DNA of 64,000 nt from Macrotis lagotis (taxonomy: Eukaryota; Chordata; Mammalia; Peramelemorphia; Peramelidae), in the NCBI RefSeq assembly GCF_037893015.1, contig NC_133661.1, positions 220,738,545-220,802,544 of the forward strand, given 5' to 3'. The position numbers were made by a program, and so were the translations under genes. Shown in pieces: positions 55,742 to 64,000 of this stretch; the first letter of the stretch is position 1, and each line of letters begins with the position of its first letter. The notes under the pieces are model-generated. The model saw only the letters and a program-made list of their open reading frames with translations, was not told the origin of the DNA and searched no databases.

Positions 55742-56826
55742 TCATCTTTTCATCAGGAATTTTTGGAATTCTTCCATTTTGTTAAATGTCCATCTTTTTC
55801 CCTGGAAAAGCAGGCTTAGCTTTGTGGGATAGTGGATTCTTGGCTGCATTCCAAGCTCCCTTGCTCTTTGAAATATCTTGTTCCAGGCCCTTTGATCCCT
55901 TAATGTTGATGCATCCTGGTCCTGCATGATCCTTACTCTGGCTCCTTGATATTTAAATTTTTTCTTTCTGGCTGCTTGCAGGATTTTCTCTTTTATATGA
56001 TAGTACTGGAATTTGGCCACATCATTCCTTGGTGTTTACACTTTAGGATCTTTTTCTGGACGGGATCGATGTATTCTTTCAATAACTACTTTTCCCTCTG
56101 GTTCCATCATATCAGGGTAGTTTTCCATCACTAGATCCTGTAATATTTAGTCCAGGCTTTTTTTTTTCTCTTCAACATTTCCAGGAAGTCCAATAATTCT
56201 CAGGTTGCCCCTCCTTGATCTATTGTCGAGGTCACTGGTTTTGTTGATAAGTTATTTTACATTTTCTTCTTTTTTTCTATTTTTTTGATTTTGTTTAACT
56301 GCCTCTTGCTGTTGCATGGAGTCATTAGTTTCTGCAGACTCCATTCTTTTTTTGGGGAGGAATTTTCTTCAATAACCTTTTTCAACTCCTTTTCCAACTG
56401 GTCAATTCTACTTTTGAGAGAGCTTTCCATTTGCCCAGTTGAGGTTTTGAGAGAATCATTTTCTTTTTGCTTTTGCCCGATTGAAGATCTGAGAGAATTA
56501 TTCGCATTTTGTATTTGTCTAATTGATGATGTAAGAGATTTTTTCTCATTTTGTATCTGTACAATTCATGATCTGAGAGATTTATTCTCCTTTTGTATTT
56601 GTCTAATTGTATTTTCTAAGGATTAGTTTTCTTGTTGTAAGGTAAAAATTGTCTCTCCCTAATTTTCCAGTTGATTTTTAAACTCCTTCCTTATTTCTTC
56701 AAGGAAGTCTTTCTGTGTTGGTGACCAGATCATATTCTCCTCTGAGGTTCTCAGTCTTTCTGAATTAGGGTCTTTCCCTTCCAAGAATTATTCTATGGAT
56801 ACACCTTTCTGCTGACCCTTCTTCAT
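55742..56826 (-). pseudogene. L1 ORF1, copy D
   Basis: Start codon at 56,826 (MKKGQQKG). The coiled-coil part contains repeated units of the type RQIQKENKSLRS, RQIQNANNSLRSSIG and GQMESSLKSRIDQLEKEL. The RRM part has NLRIIGLPGN. The C-terminal domain is intact over 92 codons (55,742-56,020): HIKEKILQAARKKKFKYQG, STLRDQRAWNKIFQRARE and MQPRIHYPTKLSLLFQGKRW. At least three stops in the coiled coil (e.g. after QLEN and QQEN) plus further shifts make it inactive. Confidence 0.9.
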
Positions 56827-57631
56827 TTTGCTAAGACCTTGAGTTGGGGAGGGGCTGGTTTACAGGGGCTTGGGATCAATAGAAGCTTTACTCACTGAGT
56901 GCAATTTCTCTGGATGGCCAGTAGGAGGTGCTGATTGCTTTCTCTGGAGTGTCTGTGACCTTGATTGAGTCCTTGTCCCTTAGGTTGAAAGGAAGAGTTG
57001 GAGCTAATGAATCCTTTTGCCTTCAATGAATGGTGGGCTTTGGCCTGGCTTGAGGTGTTTCCTCTCCCTATTGTCAGCTGGGCTGGTTCTTCTGCTCACA
57101 CACCTGTGCCCGAGGCAGAAGTAGTCTGCAATCATTTGTTCCTGGAAGAGGCCTCAGCCATAATGGAGGCTTGGACTCAGAGTTCCTCAGACCAGAGGAG
57201 CCCAGGGATGGTGTGTCTGCAGCTCTCCTGCACCTGAACTCTCCCCCCAGCCCTGTCGGCAAGCTCCAGAGGGACAACACCAACACTAGTGCCTCTGCTC
57301 CCTAGTTGACTCAAGCCCCTGCAGTCTAGTCCCACTGCTGATCCAACAAGTCTGGCTCTTGGACTCGCAGACTCCCAGGCTCCAATTCAGCCTCTAATCT
57401 TGCTGATCCGGGGCTGATCCGTGGCTGATCCGCCCAGACTCACCCACCTGAAATCGTCTAGTGCTGCTGAGGGAGACAAATTCTGAGGTAAATGTTCTTT
57501 CTCCTGGCTTTTCTTTCTGTGTTTTGTGGGTTGGATTTCTGTTAAGAAGTTTATTTCATGTGATAGATGGGGAAAGATGTGGAGACTTTAGAACTGTTCC
57601 TGTCTTCTCTCCACCATCTTGGCCAGAAGTC
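56827..57631 (-). promoter_or_regulatory. L1 5' UTR with internal promoter position (copy D)
   Basis: GC-rich, 800 bp, upstream of ORF1. L1 5' UTRs carry the element's own RNA polymerase II promoter. A small tandem repeat, CGGATCAGC in three near copies, lies at 57,398-57,432. The first 150 bases align by eye with those at 63,611. Confidence 0.8.
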
Positions 57632-57985
57632 CATGAAGATTCTTTCAGTTCTTATTGCACCTCAAAAAGTTCATAATCAAGAGAAACTAAACATTAACAA
57701 TAAAAAAGTTTTTTTTTTTTGCCAAGGCACCATCCCAGATACCTGAAATTCTGTAATTGTAGAACCCTATAAATAAAATGAATCTGAGAAGAGCTTTAGT
57801 CAGAACACAAGCCTTCCTGACTGTCAGAGAATTCATCATTGAGAAAACATCACAAATGTAATAAATGTGGGAAAGTTTGCAACTAACATTCATTTCTTCT
57901 TTATTGTCATAGAATTAGGAGAGAGCCTAATGAATGCCGACAAGCTCTAGACCAGCATGCCTTCCTTTCCTTTTCTTCAGAATAT
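57632..57985. other. unassigned flank of L1 copy D
   Basis: About 350 bases; no gene or repeat recognised. Confidence 0.5.
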
Positions 57986-57989
57986 TTGT

Positions 57990-58190
57990 AATGGACAGAA
58001 GTCTTATTAATGTGTTACATGTTGAGAAGTCATCTTTGGTGGCTTTCTATTGCCTCTAAGATAAAATGCAAAACTCTCATTTTGCTCTTTGAAAACTTTC
58101 AATGTTTGGTACCAACCTATATTTCCAGACTTACTTAATTGAACATTATTTCTTTCAGCACTCTACATTACAGACTACTTATTTTTAGAA
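57990..58190 (+). mobile_element. L2-type LINE fragment
   Basis: GGCTTTCTATTGCCTCTAAG, ATAAAATGCAAAACTCTCAT, GTACCAACCTATATTTCCAG is the sense L2 segment that normally precedes the 3' end. Confidence 0.6.
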
Positions 58191-58429
58191 AAGTACTTGT
58201 TTTACTGAACTCTTTTTTTTTAAAATAGAGGTGAGAGATATTTGACTATTAAGAAAATTATTGTTGATAACCCATATTTTGGTGAGATCTAGAGCTGCCC
58301 CCTTTTTCTAAAGTCCAGATTTTAAAAGTTCAGTGTCAGTAAGGATATGACTTGAATGAAGTTGCCAAGGAACTCAGAAGTCCACATTAGACCAATGAAA
58401 TTAACAGCCATGATTAAAAACAAAAATGT

Positions 58430-58860
58430 TTAGTGTTGGCATACAGGGTATACTGTTACATTATCTGAGGGACTGTGAACCAGTACAATCTTTGGACAGA
58501 AATATGGCAATATGTTATCACTTGACCTAATAGGAGTATAATTTAAGGGTATTATTAAATGAGAAAACAGTATCTGTAGAAAATTATTCACAGTAGCTTT
58601 AATTGCAATTGCAAAATAAAACAAAAAAAATCCAAACCAACCAACAAATAAACCCTAAACCATGGAATAAACTGTAGAACTCAAAGTTTGAGAACAAGTA
58701 TATTAACTGTGGTATATAAATAAAGAATATTAGTGTTTCATAAATATTATAAAGTATGAAAGTATAAAGTGATGCAGGATTAAGACAATAGAATTAGAAC
58801 TGTATATTGATTATCAGCACAAAAATAACTGTAGAAAAAATTTTAAAAGTACAGAAAGAA
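58430..58860 (+). mobile_element. very old L1 ORF2 3' fragment
   Basis: GGGACTGTGAACCAGTACAA, AAATATGGCAATATGTTATC, TATTCACAGTAGCTTTAATT, GGAATAAACTGTAGAACTCA and TAACTGTGGTATATAAATA follow the L1 order with many losses. Confidence 0.5.
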
Positions 58861-58864
58861 AAAA

Positions 58865-59485
58865 CAGCAGTGCTTCTTCTAGTTATTTCATTGAGGTCAA
58901 CACTAGCATTGTAAAATAAACTGTACATGATTTGATTTCACATAGGTATTCTGGGTTTAGGTCCATTGGGCTCTCTGGATGATTGTTAAATTTGGGGGGT
59001 GAATATTACATCTTGGAAATCAACAAATGCCACAAATCAGGGCTTTACATTTTTTTTTGTTGATTTGCCAGGATTTAAGATGGAGAAAATGTTAATAACA
59101 TAGATTAAACAAAGTATTTTCCTAATCCTTTATTTTTTTCTAGAAATCCAGTTGTTAAACATTTATCAACACAATTCTGCTTTTTTGTCTTTTCATTTAA
59201 GCTCTTTTTTTAACTTTGGTGAACTTGTGTTTTTTTATTGATGGTATATAAAACTTTTGAGTACAATATCAACAAAACTATGAAGCAAATGAAAACATGT
59301 TCAGATATGCCTAATTCTATAGCATTCTAAGGGGAATAGTTAAAGTTAGGAATAAAATTAGGAGAGTGAAATGTCTTGGAAGCTGAAAGATTCAAAAGTT
59401 ACAAAGATGTCAAGAACAAAGAGTACTCAAATACTGTTTTTGGTGATTAGAAGTTTGTTGGCAAATGGAAAGAGTAGATTTTAAT
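58865..59485. other. unassigned single-copy stretch
   Basis: No gene or repeat recognised. Confidence 0.5.
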
Positions 59486-59488
59486 TCT

Positions 59489-59605
59489 TTCATTCATTTA
59501 TTTATTTATTCATTCATCCATTCATTCATTCATTCATTTATTTATCTATCTGTCTATCTTATTTATTTATTTGTTTATTTGTTTATTTATTTATTTATTT
59601 ATTTG
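59489..59605. repeat. (TTCA)n/(TTTA)n tetranucleotide array
   Basis: Mixed TTCA, TCTA, TTTG and TTTA units. The end merges with the T-rich tail of the adjacent SINE. Confidence 0.9.
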
Positions 59606-59748
59606 GTTGTTGCAAGGCAAATGGGATTAAGTGGCTTGCCCAAGTCCACACAGCTAGGTAATTGTTAACTTCATCTGAGACCGGATTTGAACCCAGGTAC
59701 TCCTGACTTCAAGACTGGTGCTTTATCCACTGTGCCACCTAGCCACCC
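59606..59748 (-). mobile_element. WSINE1-type SINE (antisense)
   Basis: GTTGCAAGGCAAATGGGATT to CACCTAGCCACCCC. The target duplication is masked by the TTTA array. Confidence 0.93.
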
Positions 59749-59749
59749 C

Positions 59750-60165
59750 TAATTATTTTATTTTTACGTTTTAGAATTAATGAAGGGCAAATAGGGTTTT
59801 ATTGTAGAGATTAAATCTAGGAAGCTATGCTTTCCTTCCTTACTTGTCTCTAACTTCCCATACCACCCTCCATAATTGACTGTCCCCTTTACTAGCTTCT
59901 CAACCAAATGTACACATCCTAGTGAAATAATTTTTTTTATGGCTACCTGAACATGTTTAAAGGTCAAATGGATGAAGCTAGCAGGTGAGGGACATCAAAA
60001 ATGCTAAAGAATAGGTTAGGAAATGATTCCTAGAATAAGAATCAGAAAGGGCTAGGATCAAAGTCACAGTACAGTAGCAAGTGTTAAATTTGGAGAGTAA
60101 AGGAGAGGGTCTACCTCTCTCTCTCAGAGATTGCTGAGAAGAAAGAAATAGTGGACAATGGTAAC
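59750..60165. other. unassigned single-copy stretch
   Basis: No gene or repeat recognised. Confidence 0.5.
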
Positions 60166-60170
60166 AGAAA

Positions 60171-60322
60171 AGTTTTTTTTTTTTGCAAGGCAATGGGTTA
60201 AGTGGCTTATCCAAGGCCGCACAGCTAGGTAATTATTATTAAGTGTCTGAGGCTGGATTTGAACTCAGGTACTCTGGACTCCATGACCAGTGCTCTATCC
60301 ACTGTGCCACCTAGCTGCCCTG
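60171..60322 (-). mobile_element. WSINE1-type SINE (antisense)
   Basis: TTTTTTGCAAGGCAATGGGT to CACCTAGCTGCCC. ACAGAAA occurs at 60164-60170 and 60323-60329. Confidence 0.93.
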
Positions 60323-60329
60323 ACAGAAA

Positions 60330-60955
60330 GGGTTTTGAAAAACTTAAATATATGTATATATACATATATGAGTGCAAAGTTTTCTGCTTTTCATTCTTTG
60401 AATCCATCTATTTTAATGAATCTTTGATTGAATTAAATAAAGCAATGACTTTGGGGGAAGGACAAACATCACTGGGATTACAACTTTGCAAACTATCAAT
60501 ATAAGGAAATATAAAACAAATTCCACAGTGTAAAGTCTTTTGTCTTTAGATTAACAGATTTATAAGCATTCTGGTTGCAGATTGTCGAAATCAGACTCTA
60601 AAACCCAGGGATATGCAAAGAGAAAATAACAAAGGTTACACAGTAATTTAGAATAGTAATTTGCTTTTATGTGACATTTTCATTCCAAATTATTTCAATG
60701 GATTTGTGTTTGTACAATGCTGATTTTGTGTACATTTTTAAGGTCTATATTAGCTGTCCTCACATTTCAGTGGATTGCATTGTCAGAAAAAGTATTGTAA
60801 GATAAAATAATAGAAATGGAAACTGATTTTCTCATTGAAAAGAGGCTACCTCCCAGAAGAAAGTTTACACATCTATTCAGCTTTTCAAAGAAATGAGCAG
60901 AAACATTGTATTCAGTCAATTGTAAATGACTAAATTTGAGAGGCATCAAGGAGTA
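60330..60955. other. unassigned single-copy stretch
   Basis: No gene or repeat recognised. Confidence 0.5.
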
Positions 60956-60959
60956 GATT

Positions 60960-61055
60960 GCTAAGAAGAGCTGGGTTCAAGTACTGACTAATATGTTAAA
61001 ACCATGTGACTGTGTGCAAATCAGTCAACTTCTCAGTGTCCCACACAATTCTGAA
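60960..61055 (+). mobile_element. MIR-like SINE fragment
   Basis: AAGAGCTGGGTTCAAGTACT, CATGTGACTGTGTGCAAATC and AGTCAACTTCTCAGTGTCC. Confidence 0.5.
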
Positions 61056-61249
61056 TGACTGTGAGTTGCAGATGAATTGCTTAGCTTGAAGGAGTTTCTC
61101 ATGTTACTGAAATTCCTAGTCTGGACCAAGCCTTTCTTTCTATCTCCTATTCAATTTGGTGTAGTGTATAGTCCTCATTCTATATACAGTTAGAATGTGG
61201 TTCCTATCAGGTTTTATTCTAGGACCCTGACCTCTAATGAGGAAGGTGA

Positions 61250-61345
61250 AAGGAACAAATATTTATTAAATGCCTACTATGGGCCAGACACTATCCTTAT
61301 GGACTTTACAAATATTATCTCTTTTGATCCCAGTTATCCTGATGA
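61250..61345 (-). mobile_element. MIR-type fragment (antisense)
   Basis: AATATTTATTAAATGCCTAC, TATGGGCCAGACACTATCCT and TTACAAATATTATCTCTTTT. Confidence 0.6.
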
Positions 61346-62120
61346 ATCAATAGCCTTCTTGATCATTGACTTATTAAACCTCTAACCCTGGCACCTTATT
61401 TGCTGTTCTATTTATAACTTATTGCTCACATCTAGGTTTTCTCTCAAAAGACTGGGGTTGGGAGGAATAAAGTCAATGAATAGCATTTAGTCTTGAACAA
61501 AAAAAGGAATGATAAACATAGAACAATTCCAATGGCATAGAAAATAAGTAAAATCTAGTTAACTTCATTAGATTATTGCAAAAAACTGGGAAACTGATTT
61601 AAACTTCATCAGAACATACTTTTCACAACAGCTAATTTTGCATTTGACCTTGGCTTGAACAGTGGTTCAAATAATTTCTGTTTCCTTTCTGTTGGCAATA
61701 CAGCCAGTCTGGGGACACTTCTGCCATGGTCCATTTTAGGGGTCAATGTATGAAAAGGTAAAAGTTGCAAAGAGGAGGAGTGATAATTAATGGAACAGGT
61801 ACTAGAAGATTCGAATCCTCTCCAAAATAGACACTTTCTGTACTAACCAGTCTGTTCTACTTGTTGAAATTCTGGACCTCTCAAATGCAGGAGACTGTCT
61901 ATATACAAGTGCTTTTTTTGTTTTGTTTGTTTGTACTCAGGGAAAGAAGTGAAAAAGGGGAAGAGGTAGTCAGGATTCAAAGTATAAGCTCATTTAGTTA
62001 AATTCATGCATGTTTAGGGAAAATTGATGGACTATGAGATAAAAGAACAGGTCATTTCCTTCCCCATCCTCCTCCCATCTTTTTTCATAGAGAATGTAGC
62101 AGATGTTCATAGTTTGGTGC
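61346..62120. other. unassigned single-copy stretch
   Basis: No gene or repeat recognised. Confidence 0.5.
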
Positions 62121-62124
62121 TTGT

Positions 62125-62735
62125 TAACTTTTTTTAAAAAAATAATATTTTACCCCCCCAGTTACATATTATGAAAAATTTTACATTCATAATCGCAAGA
62201 TTTTGAGTTGCAAATTTTTCTGTCTCTTCTTCTCCTCTCCTCTTCTGAAAATGGCAAGCAATTTGATATAGTTTAAACATATGCTATCATGTATAATATA
62301 TTTCCTTTTTATTTTCTGACGTAGAAGAAAAATAAATCAAAAGGAAAAATAACCATGAGCAAGAAAACATAATTGAAAATATATGCTTTGACCTGAATTC
62401 AGAGTTCATCATTCTTTACCTGAATATAGATAGCATTTTCCTTTCTGAGTCCCTTGTATTTGTCTTGGATAATTCATTGTGTTGCTGAGAAGAGATGGCT
62501 CTTTCACACCATCATCATCCAGTGTTGCTGTCACTATGTACATTGATTTACTGGTTCTGCCTTTTTCTGTTTTCATCAGTTCATAAAAGTCTGAAATCTT
62601 CTTATTCATCTTTTCTTATTGTGCAACAGTATTACATCACATTTATATACCACAGCTTATTCAGCCATTCCCCAATTGATGGACTTCTCTTCAATTTCCA
62701 ACATTTTACCACTTTAAAAATAAATTCACTACATC
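62125..62735 (-). mobile_element. older L1 3' end, 5'-truncated copy E
   Basis: Antisense L1: 3' UTR with TTACATATTATGAAAAATTT near the T/A-rich end, then ORF2p tail codons which on the minus strand give LKRSPSIGEWLNKLWYIN, parallel to PSIEEWLSKLWYMY in copy A. Different subfamily from copies A-D and more decayed. Confidence 0.75.
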
Positions 62736-62775
62736 TGCAAAAAGGTTTATAGTGGTAAAAAGTTGGAAATTGAAG

Positions 62776-62776
<1 letters not shown>

Positions 62777-62821
<45 letters not shown>

Positions 62822-62844
62822 TTTAGTTAGTTAGTTAGTTAGTT
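62777..62844. repeat. (TA)n then (GTTA)n compound microsatellite
   Basis: About 40 bases of TA followed by five TTAG units. Confidence 0.95.
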
Positions 62845-62849
62845 TCTTT

Positions 62850-63425
62850 GGTAATCTTCCAATGGATTTTATTTTATGTATATAAAAATGTTATTCTGTG
62901 GGTCCCATAGATTTCATTAGACTTCCAAAAGGTTAGATGACACGGAAAAGATCATGAACTCCTGGTACAGAGTGCTCTAATTCCCAAATTGTAAAGTTAT
63001 AGCAAAAAGAACCAAGCCAGAATTTTTCTCTTCTGTTATCTGATGCAACATTCTACCCCTACTCCCTGACCCATACCACTGTTACAGGATGTGAGGACAA
63101 CCACATATTCTTCAAAATTTATCAAGTTATAACAAAAACACTAGGTAACAGCATAGCCCTAAAGGTTCCATATGATCATGAAGAAGTTAAAAAGGCAACT
63201 CTGGATGATCCTTGTATTATGCATATTTAGCAAAGTTTGCCAAAGTGTATCCTAAATCAAATAAATGCATTGTATTTAGGATAATTTGTTTTCATGATGG
63301 GCTATACAAAGATCTCAGCTTACCTCCCCATTAATTCTTTCCTTATTTTTGCACAAAATCACAAAAGACTGGAGGGTATCTTCCAAAGGCTTATTGAAGG
63401 AAGATTTTTTTGGGGGGTTCACTGT
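62850..63425. other. unassigned single-copy stretch
   Basis: No gene or repeat recognised. Confidence 0.5.
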
Positions 63426-63429
63426 TTTA

Positions 63430-63605
63430 TTTTTATATTTTGTTCATTCTTTCCTTTTAAAAAAACTTTTAATTCCCCTTCCCCCCAGCAACAAAAACAA
63501 ATTTCAACATTTACTCTCAAAACCTTGTGTTCTGAATTCTCTCCCTTCATTTCTTCTTCCCTTCATTGAGAAAGAAAGTTATTTGGTGTAGGTTAAAAGT
63601 GTGTA
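63430..63605 (-). mobile_element. old L1 3' UTR fragment (antisense)
   Basis: AAAAACTTTTAATTCCCCTT, TGTTCTGAATTCTCTCCCTT and TTGAGAAAGAAAGTTATTTG are the antisense 3' UTR of an older marsupial L1. It abuts the next L1. Confidence 0.6.
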
Positions 63606-63610
63606 GTCAT

Positions 63611-64000
63611 GACTTCTGGCCAACATGGCAGAGAGAATATAGGCACTGTGCTAACGTCTCCTGGTTTCCCCTCAGAATTAATATGAATTAAGCCTCTTAA
63701 CAGAATTCAAATCCACAAAATCCAGAAGGAGCAAAGAAGAACATCTACCAACAAGGTCTGTCTCAGGGGAATGCAGAGAAGTCTTGGAAGCTTCAGTTTT
63801 GTGAGCAGGCAAGAGAGCAGCACAGTGGGCAGGGGAGCTAGACATCAATCTAGCCAGCTCCACCAGCCTGGAAGACCAGGGCCCCAAGCCTTGTATTTTC
63901 AGTAGAGTCCCCTTGTGTCCAATTGAGTCCCTCCCCCCATCTCTTTTAGACAAAGGGACTCTTCCTACAACAAACACTATAACAACCTCGACACCCCACC
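63611..64000 (+). mobile_element. 5' end of a plus-strand L1 (copy F), runs off the window
   Basis: Begins GACTTCTGGCCAACATGGCA, the same start as copy D (57,631, minus strand), and continues alike for over 100 bases (CTCTTAACAGAATTCAAATC, CCACAAAATCCAGAAGGAGC). Only 5' UTR lies in the window, so any ORFs begin beyond it. A 99-codon minus-strand frame here is antisense chance. Confidence 0.88.

Larger units (their letters stand above)
48915..57631 (-). mobile_element. nearly full-length L1 (copy D) interrupted by a fascin retrocopy
   Basis: Minus-strand LINE-1. The 5' end at 57,631 reads GACTTCTGGCCAAGATGG, the same start as the plus-strand L1 at 63,611. It has a 5' UTR, ORF1, a long spacer, and ORF2 with endonuclease, reverse transcriptase and C-terminal regions. 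At 48,915, inside the last part of ORF2 (after MEHY-type codons), it stops abruptly against the 5' end of copy C. By comparison with copy C, about 485 bp of 3' end are missing. Excluding the retrocopy it is about 6.45 kb. All frames are broken. Confidence 0.93.

Noticed and set aside
46627..57640. One target duplication flanking the whole C+D block
   Set aside because: Flanks at 46,600-46,630 and 57,632-57,650 share only CATG; not convincing.

Overview
This is mammalian, and specifically marsupial, nuclear DNA with no host protein-coding gene that I can recognise. The AT-rich single-copy background is packed with interspersed repeats. The commonest is a tRNA-derived SINE of about 150 bp: its head reads GGGGCAGCTAGGTGG, it passes through a long AGTCAGGAG / TTCAAATC segment, and it ends GCCTTGCAAAAA. 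I count 19 copies and it looks like the marsupial WSINE1 family. That family, plus marsupial-type L1 elements and RTE-linked SINEs, points to a marsupial, more probably an Australian one (dasyurid or diprotodont) than an American opossum. I infer this from repeat types remembered, not from a database search.

Layout. 1-350: a possible retroviral LTR fragment. 0.5-32 kb: single-copy DNA peppered with SINEs, MIR, L2, CR1-like, RTE and worn L1 pieces, plus microsatellites. 4.2-5.05 kb and 32.6-33.4 kb: two 5'-truncated minus-strand L1 3' ends. 34.1-35.9 kb: a decayed element with L1-ORF1-like coiled coil. 41.1-41.6 kb: a fossil pogo/Tigger-like transposase fragment. 46.6-57.6 kb: an 11 kb block of nested minus-strand retroelements, the centrepiece of the window. 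It holds a short, internally deleted L1 with its own 5' UTR (46.6-48.9 kb), abutting a nearly full-length L1 (48.9-57.6 kb). A processed copy of the fascin gene FSCN1 (49.57-51.85 kb) is inserted into the ORF2 of that L1 and is flanked by a target-site duplication. 57.6-63.6 kb: more single-copy DNA with SINE, L2 and L1 fragments. 63.6 kb to the end: the 5' UTR of a plus-strand L1 that runs out of the window.

How it works together. L1 supplies the only enzymatic coding potential (endonuclease, reverse transcriptase), and every recognisable copy is broken. The L1 machinery explains the SINE insertions with 10-18 bp duplications and the fascin retrocopy. 16 of the 19 WSINE-type copies and the four best-preserved L1s lie on the minus strand, so if the region is intronic, the host gene more likely runs on the plus strand. 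The most notable items are the fascin retrocopy with its internal deletion, the ORF1-to-ORF2 junction that two short L1 copies appear to share, the head-to-tail L1/L1 joint at 48,914, a 40 bp L1 insertion inside a SINE, and the pogo-like fossil.
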